64,000 nucleotides of DNA from JAQGLW01 sp035995725 (lineage in GTDB: Bacteria; Pseudomonadota; Gammaproteobacteria; Burkholderiales; Burkholderiaceae_D), in assembly GCA_035995725.1 (NCBI GenBank), contig DASYKE010000239.1, forward strand, positions 11,227-75,226. The letters are read 5' to 3'. The notes below the pieces were generated by a model. It did not search any database, was not told the origin of the DNA, and worked only from the letters and a program-made list of their open reading frames with translations. The translations under genes and the position numbers were made by a program. Shown here in pieces: positions 26,535-35,415 of the stretch. Numbering within the stretch: the first letter of the stretch is position 1; the number at the start of each line of letters is the position of its first letter.

Positions 26535-28094
26535 TCATTTCGCTTCCGCGAGGCTCCATACCTTGGCTTGCAGCGCCTTGGCACGATCATCGTATTTGGC
26601 ATCGATGAGCTTCATTTCTTCATCGGTCACATCTTTAAATTCATTTTCAATCAATTGACGCGCGCGCTCCGCGGGCAATGCCAGGATCGCGCCGAATTCG
26701 TCATAGGCCAGGCCGGCAAATGCATCGAGCGTCTTGATCCCGGCCAGACCCAGCTTGCCTGCGGTGACGCGATCCATCCCGTCCAGATTCGCCAGCGCGT
26801 CGTCCATGCCCTCGAGCCCTTCTTCCGACGCAATCGCCTCGGTTACCAGCGCATCGCGGGCGCGGTTGCGCAGCTCATTGACGGTATCTTCGTCAAACGA
26901 TTCTATTTCCAGCATCTCGGTGATCGGCACGTAGGCAATTTCTTCCAGGCTGGCGAAACCTTCTTCGGCCAGAATGTCGGCGACTTCCTGATCGACGTCA
27001 AGTTTTTCCATGAACAGCGCACGTATCGCCGCGGTTTCCAGTTGCGACTTGTCGGCCGATTCTTCCGCAGTCATGATATTGATTTGCCAGCCGGTCAACT
27101 CCGCCGCCAGGCGCACGTTCTGGCCACCGCGACCGATCGCAATCGCGAGATTTTCCTCGTCCACCACGACGTCCATCGCGTGTTTTTCTTCATCGACCAC
27201 GATCGACGAGACATTGGCAGGGGCCAGCGCGCCGATCACGAACTGCGCCGGGTCCTCCGACCACAGCACGATATCGACCCGCTCGCCACCCAGCTCTCCG
27301 GTCACCGCCTGCACGCGCGAACCGCGCATGCCGACGCAGGTGCCGATCGGGTCGATCCGCTTGTCGCTGGTGAAAACGGCAATCTTGGCGCGCACGCCCG
27401 GGTCGCGCGCCGCCGATTTGATTTCCAGCAGGCCTTGCTCGATCTCGGGCACTTCCAGCTCGAACAGCTTCATGATGAATTCCGGCGCGGTGCGCGACAG
27501 GATCACTTGCGGTCCGCGCGCGTTGCGCTCGATGCGCAGGATATAAGCACGCACGCGATCGCCGATGCGAAGATTTTCCTTCGGAATGGTCTGGTCGCGC
27601 GGCAGACGCGCTTCGATCTTGCCGGATTCCACAATCGCGTCACCGCGCTCCATACGCTTGATGGTGCCAGTCACCAGCGAATCGCCGCGCTCCAGGAAGT
27701 CGGCCAGGATCTGCTCGCGCTCCGCATCGCGAATGCGCTGCAACACGACTTGCTTGGTATCCTGTGCAAAGCGACGGCCGAACTCGACCGATTCGATCGG
27801 TTCTTCGATATGGTCATCGATGTCGATATCGTCGATCTGCTCTTTCGCCTCGAAATGCAGAATCTCCTGGTCGGGCAATTGCAGGCCGGCTTCGTCCGGC
27901 ACCACGTGCCAGCGGCGGAACGATTCGAATTCGCCTGTTTCGCGATCGATTGCGACGCGAATATCCACATCGCCCTCATAACGTTTCTTGGTCGCCTGCG
28001 CGAGCGCGTGTTCAAGCGCCCCGAAGACGATATCCTTATCGACGTTTTTTTCGCGCGCCAGCGCATCGACCAACAATAAAACTTCGCGACTCAT
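26535..28094 (-). CDS. nusA: Transcription termination/antitermination factor NusA
   Basis: NusA binds RNA polymerase and modulates pausing, termination and antitermination. The 519 residues contain an N-terminal RNAP-binding domain (MSREVLLLVDALAREKNVD), an S1 domain (about 135-200, DSLVTGTIKRMERGDAIVE), KH domains (GACVGMRGSRVQAV-type segment at about 245-260 and IGRGGQNVRLAAEL) and two C-terminal acidic repeats with helix-hairpin-helix character. Its ATG overlaps the stop of rimP (ATGA), indicating translational coupling. Confidence 0.97.
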   Translation of the reverse strand: MSREVLLLVDALAREKNVDKDIVFGALEHALAQATKKRYEGDVDIRVAIDRETGEFESFRRWHVVPDEAGLQLPDQEILHFEAKEQIDDIDIDDHIEEPIESVEFGRRFAQDTKQVVLQRIRDAEREQILADFLERGDSLVTGTIKRMERGDAIVESGKIEARLPRDQTIPKENLRIGDRVRAYILRIERNARGPQVILSRTAPEFIMKLFELEVPEIEQGLLEIKSAARDPGVRAKIAVFTSDKRIDPIGTCVGMRGSRVQAVTGELGGERVDIVLWSEDPAQFVIGALAPANVSSIVVDEEKHAMDVVVDEENLAIAIGRGGQNVRLAAELTGWQINIMTAEESADKSQLETAAIRALFMEKLDVDQEVADILAEEGFASLEEIAYVPITEMLEIESFDEDTVNELRNRARDALVTEAIASEEGLEGMDDALANLDGMDRVTAGKLGLAGIKTLDAFAGLAYDEFGAILALPAERARQLIENEFKDVTDEEMKLIDAKYDDRAKALQAKVWSLAEAK

Positions 28095-28576
28095 GCTTTG
28101 CGACTCCTAAAATCCACTTTCGGCACCAAACGCGCCTTGTTCACATCGGCGAGCGTAAACTCCAGCATCGCCGGCCCATCGTTTCCTTCGAATTCCAGCT
28201 TCAACTTGTCGCCATCGGGCGCCTGCAAAATCCCCTGAAACGACTTGCGGTTGGCCGCACCCGGCATCGGCATGCGCAATTTCACCACCGCTTCCTGCCC
28301 GGCAAACCGCGCATAGTCGGCCGCCTTTTTCAAAGGCCGATCCAGTCCCGGCGATGACACTTCCAAACGCTCGTATGAGGCATTTTCCACCGTCAATACA
28401 TGCAGCAGCTGATGCGTCACTTTTTCGCAGTCATCAACGGTGATAGGACCGTTACCGATTTCCTGCGGCGCAAAATCAATGTACACGCGCAGCAAGCCGC
28501 GCCCGGCTTGCTCGAAATCCACAAGCTCATAACCCATGCCAGCCACAGTCTTTTCAATCAGTTCCAGCAACTGCAA
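28091..28576 (-). CDS. rimP: Ribosome maturation factor RimP
   Basis: RimP is needed for 30S maturation. The core is intact (GMGYELVDFEQAGRGLLRVY, DCEKVTHQLLHVL, NASYERLEVSSPGLDRPLKK, FTLADVNKARLVPKVDFRSR). The longest frame goes back to an ATG at 28645, but those extra residues are not RimP-like; a TTG at 28574-28576, 8 bases after GGAG, gives MQLLELIEKTVAGMGYELVD, which matches the family's usual N-terminus and 161 residues. It overlaps nusA by 4 bases. A promoter/terminator leader lies directly upstream (28660-28787). Confidence 0.93.
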   Translation of the reverse strand: MQLLELIEKTVAGMGYELVDFEQAGRGLLRVYIDFAPQEIGNGPITVDDCEKVTHQLLHVLTVENASYERLEVSSPGLDRPLKKAADYARFAGQEAVVKLRMPMPGAANRKSFQGILQAPDGDKLKLEFEGNDGPAMLEFTLADVNKARLVPKVDFRSRKA

Positions 28577-28658
28577 AGCAATTCTCCATATAACCCCATA
28601 AACCGGACTCCAATGCCGTACCTCGATCTGCCAAAGCTTGCGCATACAAGCTGTTTAG

Positions 28659-28684
28659 CAAAAAAAAAATGGGCATCTGCCCAT
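28659..28684 (-). terminator. Intrinsic terminator/attenuator upstream of rimP
   Basis: Read on the minus strand: stem ATGGGC / GCCCAT with a short loop, followed by a run of ten T's. It lies about 75-90 bases downstream of the -10 box at 28759 and 83 bases before the rimP start codon, so it either ends a short RNA or attenuates the nusA operon. Confidence 0.8.
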
Positions 28685-28752
28685 CTTCTTTATCGTTTAG
28701 GTCGCTGGCGATTGTTTTCCACAAAGGTTTTGTGGGGGCGACTTTTGTTAAC
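28660..28752 (-). ncRNA. Candidate ~90-nt leader/small RNA upstream of rimP
   Basis: A transcript from the promoter at 28759-28787 would start near 28752 and stop at the T run near 28660. It could fold into a hairpin CCACAAA-ACC-TTTGTGG, enclosed by GTCGC/GCGAC pairing, then the terminator stem. No start codon with a ribosome site is seen within it. It may be an autonomous small RNA or an attenuated operon leader (NusA is a termination factor, so feedback is conceivable); the latter is inference. Confidence 0.5.
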
Positions 28753-28758
28753 TGTCAA

Positions 28759-28787
28759 ATTATAGCCGATTAATGTGGTTTCCGCAA
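28759..28787 (-). promoter_or_regulatory. Sigma-70-type promoter upstream of rimP operon
   Basis: On the minus strand TTGCGG (28782-28787) and TATAAT (28759-28764, perfect -10) are separated by exactly 17 bases. It faces the rimP-nusA-infB operon. Confidence 0.75.
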
Positions 28788-28918
28788 TGCCGCAATAGGA
28801 AACCCGGCAGGCAATTTATAGTGCTTGCCGGCAAAATGCTGCCTATAGCGCTTTCAAATGGCAACGAATCCAGACAATATACAGCCACGCAATACAGGTT
28901 TATTGCACTATGGACACA

Positions 28919-30604
28919 TTAGCCTCTCGGACGACGACGAGGCATCCCTTGGCCACCCACTCCCTGTCCGCCCTGTCCGCCCTGGCCTTGCCTGCCTTGT
29001 CCACCGCGCCCCGGCCCGCCGTTGCGGCGCGGTTGGCCCATGCCGGGGAATCCGAGCGCAGTTTGCAGAGGATCGGGTTGACGCGAGCGCGGCTGTTCCT
29101 GACCCCGTCCTTGTCCTTGAGTATGGCCCTGTCCCTGATTTTGTCCCGGACTGCGCCTGTGGCCTTGACCATTTTCATATCCGTTGCCATTGCGATCGGC
29201 ACCACCCTGACGGCCTTTGGCAGGCTGGTTGTCTCCACCGGTCTTGTCCAGACCGCTGATCTTCAACAAGTCGCGTACCGCATGCTCGTCCATTTCTTCC
29301 CAGCGGCCGCGCTTCAAGCCGTGCGGCAGCGTCATCGCGCCGTAACGGGTGCGAATCAAACGCGACACGGTGAGGCCGACCGCTTCGAACATGCGACGCA
29401 CCTCGCGGTTGCGGCCTTCGCCGATCGTGACGCGGTACCATTTGTTGATGCCTTCTCCGCCGCCGTCGGCGATTCTGGAGAATTGCCCCGTGCCGTCATC
29501 GAGCTCGATGCCGCTCAACAGTTTTTGGCGCATGCCCTCTTCCAGTTCGCCCAGCGTGCGTACCGCATATTCGCGGTCAATGCCATAACGCGGATGCATC
29601 AGCCGGTTGGCAAGATCGCCCGAAGTTGTAAACAACAGCAAGCCCTCGGTGTTGAAGTCCAGCCGCCCGACTGCCAGCCATTTGGCGGCTTTCATGTTCG
29701 GAAGGCGATCAAATACCGATGGCCGGCCTTCCGGGTCGTTATGACTGACGATTTCGCCGGCCGGCTTGTGATAGACCAGTACGCGCGGCGGCCGTTTGCT
29801 GACTCTGCGCTGAAGTAATTTGCCATTGATGCGTACCTGGTCGGCCGGCAATATGCGCTGACCGATGTGGGCCGGCTCCCCGTTGACCGACACCCGCCCG
29901 GCAATGATCAGCTCTTCCATATCGCGGCGCGAACCGAGACCGGCTTCTGCCAATACCTTGTGCAATTTGGGAGCATCGTCATCCGCCGTCAGATCGCGCC
30001 GGACGGTCTTTGCCGGTCCCGGGCGGCCATTGTGCCGCATGTCGCCGCCCGATTTTTCTTCTTCATCGGCCAGACTGTCGAATGCATCTGATGTGACAAA
30101 AGAAAATACTTCATCCGCATCCCCCGGCTTCGGGCGGGGTGATGCTTTATTGATACCGTTGCTCGCCTGGCTGCGCGGCTTCTGAGATGTTTTTTTCCCT
30201 TTTTGACGATCTTCGCGAGCGGGCCGACCGTTACGTTCCCTGCGCGGCTGCACGGCGGCAGGCCCGGCATGTTCGCCGGCAGTCTGCTGCCCTTGCACTT
30301 CATCCGATTGCGGCACGCCCATCGCATCCGCTGCGAGCTCTGCACTCCCGTTGGTCGCCGAAGGGAGTGCAGAGCCGGGCATGCCGGCATTCATGCCATC
30401 GCCGGAGCGCGGCGTACTGCGAGCCCGCCTTAAAGTGCGCGGGCCGCGCACGCCGCGTTTTGCCGGTTTGGCGCCGTTGGACGCCTTTACCGGCGCATCG
30501 TTTTCCGCAGGCGTGTCGATAGCGTTGACAGTCTTTGGCGTCGGCTCGGACTCCGTGGAGTCGGAGCTGATTACCGGCGCATCATTTTGGGTAGGAAGAG
30601 TCAT
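28919..30604 (-). CDS. rluB: 23S rRNA pseudouridine synthase RluB, extended
   Basis: The central 250 residues are an RsuA/RluB-type enzyme that modifies U2605 of 23S rRNA: S4 domain (KLHKVLAEAGLGSRRDMEEL), catalytic Asp in VGRLDFNTEGLLLFT, and EGRNREVRRMFEAVG. The start is set at the ATG 30602-30604 (MTLPTQNDAPVISS), which overlaps scpB by 23 bases; a longer frame to 30799 lies inside scpB. There is an unusual N-terminal low-complexity extension of about 200 residues (containing the repeat-derived PGSALPSATNGSAELA) and a C-terminal Gly/Gln/Arg-rich tail of about 100 residues (for example GGQGRQGQGGQGGQG) that should be disordered and RNA-binding. Confidence 0.94.
   Translation of the reverse strand: MTLPTQNDAPVISSDSTESEPTPKTVNAIDTPAENDAPVKASNGAKPAKRGVRGPRTLRRARSTPRSGDGMNAGMPGSALPSATNGSAELAADAMGVPQSDEVQGQQTAGEHAGPAAVQPRRERNGRPAREDRQKGKKTSQKPRSQASNGINKASPRPKPGDADEVFSFVTSDAFDSLADEEEKSGGDMRHNGRPGPAKTVRRDLTADDDAPKLHKVLAEAGLGSRRDMEELIIAGRVSVNGEPAHIGQRILPADQVRINGKLLQRRVSKRPPRVLVYHKPAGEIVSHNDPEGRPSVFDRLPNMKAAKWLAVGRLDFNTEGLLLFTTSGDLANRLMHPRYGIDREYAVRTLGELEEGMRQKLLSGIELDDGTGQFSRIADGGGEGINKWYRVTIGEGRNREVRRMFEAVGLTVSRLIRTRYGAMTLPHGLKRGRWEEMDEHAVRDLLKISGLDKTGGDNQPAKGRQGGADRNGNGYENGQGHRRSPGQNQGQGHTQGQGRGQEQPRSRQPDPLQTALGFPGMGQPRRNGGPGRGGQGRQGQGGQGGQGVGGQGMPRRRPRG
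30337..30375. repeat. Perfect palindromic copy of the coding repeat, inside rluB
   Basis: GCTCTGCACTCCC (30337-30349) and its exact reverse complement (30363-30375) flank the 13-base loop GTTGGTCGCCGAA. The left arm plus loop are identical to the repeat in truB and in the beta-barrel gene at 59842. It is in frame with rluB (translated as SALPSATNGSAEL), in the opposite orientation relative to the gene compared with the other two copies. Confidence 0.9.
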
Positions 30605-31433
30605 TGTTCGATTCTTGGTTGTGCTGACCTGGCGCAGCGTCAACCGTTGATTCGGGCGCAGGGTCGTGAGCAGATGCTTCAATTGGTGAAATTTCAACTG
30701 GTGAAACGGCATGGCCGGGATCGGACTGAACCTCGGCCTTGGGGTCTTCGGCAACAAATTCCGCAGCAATAGCCACCGCAGCCGAATCATCGTCTTCACG
30801 CGACTCCGCGGTAAAGTTCATTGCCGTCTGGTCCAGACTGGCTTGCAAATCGGCTTCCAGCGCGCGCATTTCCAGCAATGCACCGCCCTGCATGTCGCCT
30901 TTCATTACCTGTTGCAGCGGCGGCAATTGGTCCAGAGAAGTCAGGCCGAGATCGTCCAGAAACTGCCTGGTGGTCGCAAACAGCGCCGGACGCCCCGGCA
31001 CGTCGCGATGACCGATCGCTTCGATCCATCCGCGGTCTTCAAGCATCTTGATGGTCTGCGAATTGACCGTCACGCCGCGGATCTCTTCGATATCGCCGCG
31101 CGTCACTGGCTGACGATACGCAATGATCGCCAACGTTTCGAGCGTCGCACGCGAATATTTCGGCGGCTTTTCGGGATTGAGCCGTTCGAGATAAATCTTC
31201 ATCTCGGGGCGGCTCTGGAAACGCCAGCCGGTCGACAGGCTGACCACTTCGACACCTTTGTCGGACCAATCGCTGCGCAGTTCCTCAAGCATCAGCTTGA
31301 TCGACTCGGCATCGACTTCGTCCACGCTCTGGCCATTGTCGACAAAGAGTTTTTTCAAGTCGTTGATCGACAAGGGCTCGTGCGTGCACAGCAATGCGGT
31401 TTCGAGGACTTTCTTTGCCTCAGGAGTATTCAT
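30582..31433 (-). CDS. scpB: Chromosome segregation/condensation protein ScpB
   Basis: ScpB is the winged-helix dimer of the SMC-ScpAB condensin. Residues about 1-185 carry the two winged-helix domains: LETALLCTHEPLSINDLKKL, FQSRPEMKIYLERL, YSRATLETLAIIAYRQPVTRGDIEEIRGV, then WIEAIGHRDVPGRPALFATT. The remaining 100 residues are an acidic, low-complexity C-terminal extension common in Burkholderiales. It overlaps rluB by 23 bases and is co-transcribed; scpA is not in the window. Confidence 0.94.
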   Translation of the reverse strand: MNTPEAKKVLETALLCTHEPLSINDLKKLFVDNGQSVDEVDAESIKLMLEELRSDWSDKGVEVVSLSTGWRFQSRPEMKIYLERLNPEKPPKYSRATLETLAIIAYRQPVTRGDIEEIRGVTVNSQTIKMLEDRGWIEAIGHRDVPGRPALFATTRQFLDDLGLTSLDQLPPLQQVMKGDMQGGALLEMRALEADLQASLDQTAMNFTAESREDDDSAAVAIAAEFVAEDPKAEVQSDPGHAVSPVEISPIEASAHDPAPESTVDAAPGQHNQESNNDSSYPK

Positions 31434-31842
<409 letters not shown>

Positions 31843-32415
31843 ATGAAATTCTGCTCCGAATGCGCCCATCCTCTGTCAGTGTTGATACCGCCGGACGACA
31901 ATCGTCCACGTTATGTGTGCGGCCAATGCGGCGCGATTCATTATCAGAACCCAAAGATGGTAATCGGTTCCATCCCGATCTGGCAGCAGGATGGCAAGAC
32001 ACAGGTGCTACTGTGCAAACGCGCAATTGAACCGCGCCGCGGTTATTGGACATTGCCTGCCGGTTTCATGGAAAACAACGAGACGACCGCCGATGCCGCA
32101 CTGCGCGAAACCGAGGAGGAAGCCGGCGCGCGGATTGAGTTGCATCAATTGTTTTCACTATTGAACGTTCCGCATGTGCATCAGGTGCATATGTTTTATC
32201 GAGCGACATTGCTCGACCTCGACTATGCGGCGGGAACCGAGAGCCTAGAAGTGAAATTGTTTTCCGAAGACGAAATCCCATGGGACGATATTGCCTTTCA
32301 GACCGTCGGGCATACGCTGAAATTCTTTTTTTCCGATCTGGCAAATATCAGGAATGGCGGCAGCTACGGTTTCCACGCCCTCGACATCCTGAAGCCGATC
32401 CACCGGCCCGAATAA
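31843..32415 (+). CDS. Nudix hydrolase with N-terminal zinc ribbon
   Basis: 190 residues. The N-terminus has paired Cys motifs (CSEC near residue 4 and CGQC near 26) forming a zinc ribbon, as in NudC-like/NADH-pyrophosphatase relatives. The Nudix box is complete: G-x5-E-x7-R-E-T-E-E-E-A-G starting at GFMENNETTADAALRETEEE. It hydrolyses a nucleoside diphosphate linked to another moiety; NUDIX substrate cannot be read. It stands alone, divergent from the minus-strand tRNA. Confidence 0.9.
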   Translation: MKFCSECAHPLSVLIPPDDNRPRYVCGQCGAIHYQNPKMVIGSIPIWQQDGKTQVLLCKRAIEPRRGYWTLPAGFMENNETTADAALRETEEEAGARIELHQLFSLLNVPHVHQVHMFYRATLLDLDYAAGTESLEVKLFSEDEIPWDDIAFQTVGHTLKFFFSDLANIRNGGSYGFHALDILKPIHRPE

Positions 32416-32495
32416 ATTCCGGTACATGATGCAACGCGTTCTGCAAAAAGGCGGACGACCTTGATGTATCCGCCTTCATGCAGCGTGTTTCGCCG

Positions 32496-33698
32496 TTACC
32501 AGTTTGCCTCGCGCTCGGGCGTCGCACTGATGTTGTGTATCGACAGATCGGCCCCGTCGAATTCCTGCTCCGGCTCCAGCCGGATGCCGACCGTCTTCGT
32601 CAGCAAGCCATAGATAATCGCACTGCCCGCCAAGGCGATCACGACTCCCAGCGCGGTGCCGATCAGTTGCGACATGAAAGACACGCCGCCGATTCCGCCG
32701 AATGCCTTTTTTCCGAAAATCCCCACGGCCAGTCCGCCCCATGCGCCGCACAGGCCATGCAACGGCCACACGCCCAGCACATCGTCGATCTTCCATTTGT
32801 TTTGCGTCAGTGTAAACATCCATACGAAAATTGCGCCGGCCATGCCGCCGGTAACCAACGCGCCGAGCGGATGCATCAGGTCGGAGCCGGCACACACCGC
32901 AACCAGACCGGCAAGCGGGCCGTTGTAGGCAAAGCCGGGATCGTTCTTGCCGAGCACCAGCGCAACCAGGGTGCCGCCGACCATGGCCATCAATGAATTG
33001 AGCGCAACCAGACCGTTTACCTTGTCCAGCGTTTGTGCGCTCATCACGTTGAAGCCGAACCAGCCTACCATCAGAATCCATGCGCCCAGTGCGAGAAAAG
33101 GAATGCTGGAAGGTGGATGCGCGGAAATCGCGCCGTCTTTTGAATAACGGCCGCGACGCGCGCCCAGTAGCAGCACCGCCGGCAATGCAGCCCAGCCGCC
33201 GACCGCGTGCACCACCACCGATCCGGCGAAATCGTGGAATTCGGCGGAAAATGCCGTCTTCAGCCAGGCCTGTACGCCGAAGCGCTGGTTCCATGCAATG
33301 CCTTCGAACAATGGATAGAGCAGACCGACCAGCAACGCAGTCGCGACCAGTTGCGGATAGAACCTGGCGCGCTCGGCGATACCGCCGGAAATAATGGCCG
33401 GAATGGCGGCCGCAAAGGTGAGCAGAAAAAAGAACTTGACCAGCTCGTACCCGTTTTTGACTGCGAGCGTTTCTGCGCTGCCGAAGAAATTGATACCGTA
33501 TGCAAGACTGTAGCCGACGAAAAAATAAGCGATGGTGGAAACCGCGAAATCGACTAATATTTTGACCAGCGCATTGACTTGATTTTTTTTGCGTACCGTA
33601 CCGAGCTCAAGAAATGCGAAACCGGCATGCATTGCCAAAATCATGATGGCGCCAAGCAATATGAACAAGGTGTCGCCACTGTTTTTCAATGCATCCAT
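32496..33698 (-). CDS. amt: Ammonium transporter Amt
   Basis: An inner-membrane ammonium channel of 400 residues with about 11 membrane segments. Start at the ATG 33696-33698, which has GGGAG upstream; a longer frame (33713) is disfavoured. Amt features: FAFLELGTVRKKNQVNALVKIL near residue 30, HAVGGWAALPAVLLLGARRGR and HPLGALVTGGMAGA with the conserved pore His. The C-terminal end is SIHNISATPEREANW. No glnK is adjacent. A sigma-54 promoter and an NtrC-type half-site lie 50-75 bases upstream, consistent with nitrogen control. Confidence 0.93.
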   Translation of the reverse strand: MDALKNSGDTLFILLGAIMILAMHAGFAFLELGTVRKKNQVNALVKILVDFAVSTIAYFFVGYSLAYGINFFGSAETLAVKNGYELVKFFFLLTFAAAIPAIISGGIAERARFYPQLVATALLVGLLYPLFEGIAWNQRFGVQAWLKTAFSAEFHDFAGSVVVHAVGGWAALPAVLLLGARRGRYSKDGAISAHPPSSIPFLALGAWILMVGWFGFNVMSAQTLDKVNGLVALNSLMAMVGGTLVALVLGKNDPGFAYNGPLAGLVAVCAGSDLMHPLGALVTGGMAGAIFVWMFTLTQNKWKIDDVLGVWPLHGLCGAWGGLAVGIFGKKAFGGIGGVSFMSQLIGTALGVVIALAGSAIIYGLLTKTVGIRLEPEQEFDGADLSIHNISATPEREANW

Positions 33699-33748
33699 GC
33701 AAAAATCTCCCAATAAATGTGCAAAATCAAACCAGAATATTCCAGGAA

Positions 33749-33764
33749 AGCAATAATCATTCCA
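33749..33764 (-). promoter_or_regulatory. Sigma-54 promoter of amt, with NtrC half-site
   Basis: The minus strand reads TGGAATGATTATTGCT, with GG-N10-GC spacing and a good -12 box (TTGC). TGGTGCA at 33768-33774 (plus strand; TGCACCA on the minus) is one half of the NtrC consensus. The spacing to the amt ATG is about 50 bases. Typical of nitrogen-regulated amt genes. Confidence 0.65.
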
Positions 33765-33880
33765 TTTTGGTGCAAATTAGCAAGTATTTGATTTTATTAA
33801 TGATTTTTCGAATGACCAACATAAAAAATATTATCTGCACTGCTATCGTGCAGCTGTGTTGTCCAGATTGGTGAATTGAG

Positions 33881-34603
33881 ATGATTCCGTGGCTGGAAGG
33901 ACAAGATCCCTTTCCCGATGTGTCGCAGGCGCTGACCGAGGCCGATGGCGCCCCGGGCCTGCTGGCGGCGGGCGCCGATCTGTCGCCGCAACGCCTGCTG
34001 CAAGCTTATCGGCACGGGGTGTTCCCGTGGTTTTCCGAAGGCCAGCCGATTTTGTGGTGGAGTACCGATCCGCGCATGGTGTTGTTTACCGACCGCTTTG
34101 CGATATCCGCCAGCCTGAAGAAAACCTTGAAAAAAATCCACAAAAGCATGGTTTCGGATCACCGCTGGCAGGTACGTTTCGACACGTCGTTCGAACAAGT
34201 GATGCGCGCCTGCGCCGCGCCGCGCCGGGATAGCACGGGAACATGGATTTCGGAAGACATCATTCGCGGTTATTGCGCATTGCATCGGATGGGATACGCG
34301 CATTCGTCGGAACTATGGCTGGACGGGCAACTGGTCGGCGGCGCTTACGGTATCTGCATCGGGCGCATGTTCTATGGCGAATCGATGTTTGCGCGGGTCA
34401 CCGATGCATCCAAGATTGCATTGGCATATCTGGTGCACTTTCTGAAAAATAACGGCGTCGCGATGATAGATTGCCAGCAGGAGACATCGCATCTGGCGTC
34501 ACTGGGCGCGTTTCCGATTGCGAGAAATGAATTCATCGGCAGGCTGCGGGAAGCCATCGAGCAGCCGCAGATTAAAATATGGAAACCGATGGAATTATTT
34601 TGA
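33881..34603 (+). CDS. aat: Leucyl/phenylalanyl-tRNA--protein transferase
   Basis: Aat attaches Leu or Phe to N-terminal Lys/Arg of proteins, marking them for ClpS/ClpAP. The 240 residues show GLLAAGADLSPQRLLQAYRHGVFPWFS, ILWWSTDPRMVLF, GTWISEDI, YAHSSELWLDGQLVGGAYGI, MFYGESMFARVTDASKIAL and MIDCQQETSHLASLGAFPI, all typical. It is 82 bases upstream of bpt; both belong to the N-degron pathway. Confidence 0.96.
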   Translation: MIPWLEGQDPFPDVSQALTEADGAPGLLAAGADLSPQRLLQAYRHGVFPWFSEGQPILWWSTDPRMVLFTDRFAISASLKKTLKKIHKSMVSDHRWQVRFDTSFEQVMRACAAPRRDSTGTWISEDIIRGYCALHRMGYAHSSELWLDGQLVGGAYGICIGRMFYGESMFARVTDASKIALAYLVHFLKNNGVAMIDCQQETSHLASLGAFPIARNEFIGRLREAIEQPQIKIWKPMELF

Positions 34604-34685
34604 CTGCTGCGGCAAAAAACTTTGCATCACACCCTCGGTACAGTGTAAATTGTAATGATTAATATCGTTGTCGGGCAAGACGCAT

Positions 34686-35411
34686 ATGACGCATCTTAAA
34701 GACCTACCTTTTTCTACCTTACAGTTCTATGCCACTGCGCCGTATCCATGCAGTTATCTGGAAAACCGGCAGGCGCGCTCGCAAGTCGCCACGCCGTCGC
34801 ATCTGATCAATGCCGATGTCTATTCGGAGCTGGTCAAGAACGGTTTCCGCCGTAGCGGCATTTTCACCTATCGCCCCTATTGCGACGGCTGCCAAGCCTG
34901 TACCCCGGTACGCGTCAAAGTCGAGGAGTTCTCGGCTAATCGCAGCCAGCGCCGTGCATGGGCCAGCCACAGGCACCTGAACGCCCTGGTCACCAAGCTG
35001 GCATACGTCCCCGAGCATTACGATCTCTATTTGCGCTACCAGGCCGCGCGCCATGCCGGCGGCGGCATGGACCAGGATAGCCGCGATCAGTATGCGCAAT
35101 TCCTGTTGCAGAGCAAAGTCAATACGCGGCTGGTGGAGTTTCGCGCCGCAGACGGCACGCTGTCCATGGTCAGCATCATCGACGTGCTGGACGACGGCCT
35201 GTCGTCGGTCTATACCTTCTACGATCCCGATGTGCACGGTTCCTCTTACGGCACCTATAACGTGCTTTGGCAAATCGAGCAGGCAAGGCAGCTCAACATG
35301 CCGTATGTCTATCTGGGTTACTGGATCGAAAACAGCGGCAAGATGGCATACAAGATCAATTTCAAACCGATTGAAGCACTGCGCCAGGGAAAGTGGGCCG
35401 AGCTGAAATAA
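34686..35411 (+). CDS. bpt: Aspartate/glutamate leucyltransferase (Bpt)
   Basis: Bpt transfers Leu to N-terminal Asp/Glu, complementing Aat in N-degron marking. The ATG at 34686 gives a 241-residue protein starting MTHLKDLPFSTLQFYATAPY. The N-terminal Cys-rich segment (ATAPYPCSYL, YCDGCQACTPVRV) and the GNAT-like C-terminal half (SSVYTFYDPDVHGSSYGTYN, YVYLGYWIENSGKMAYKINF) are typical. A strong hairpin follows the gene. Confidence 0.95.
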   Translation: MTHLKDLPFSTLQFYATAPYPCSYLENRQARSQVATPSHLINADVYSELVKNGFRRSGIFTYRPYCDGCQACTPVRVKVEEFSANRSQRRAWASHRHLNALVTKLAYVPEHYDLYLRYQAARHAGGGMDQDSRDQYAQFLLQSKVNTRLVEFRAADGTLSMVSIIDVLDDGLSSVYTFYDPDVHGSSYGTYNVLWQIEQARQLNMPYVYLGYWIENSGKMAYKINFKPIEALRQGKWAELK

Positions 35412-35415
35412 GCAA

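Larger units (their letters stand above)
28577..28918. other. Leader region of the rimP-nusA-infB operon
   Basis: 342 bases between the end of rluB and rimP. It contains a strong minus-strand promoter (28759-28787), about 90 bases of structured RNA and an intrinsic terminator (28659-28684) before rimP. No protein gene. Confidence 0.7.

Noticed and set aside
26502..28079. Long plus-strand frame opposite nusA
   Set aside because: Shadow of nusA; high His/Arg/Gln content and no ribosome site or domain. The same holds for 23662-25119 opposite infB.
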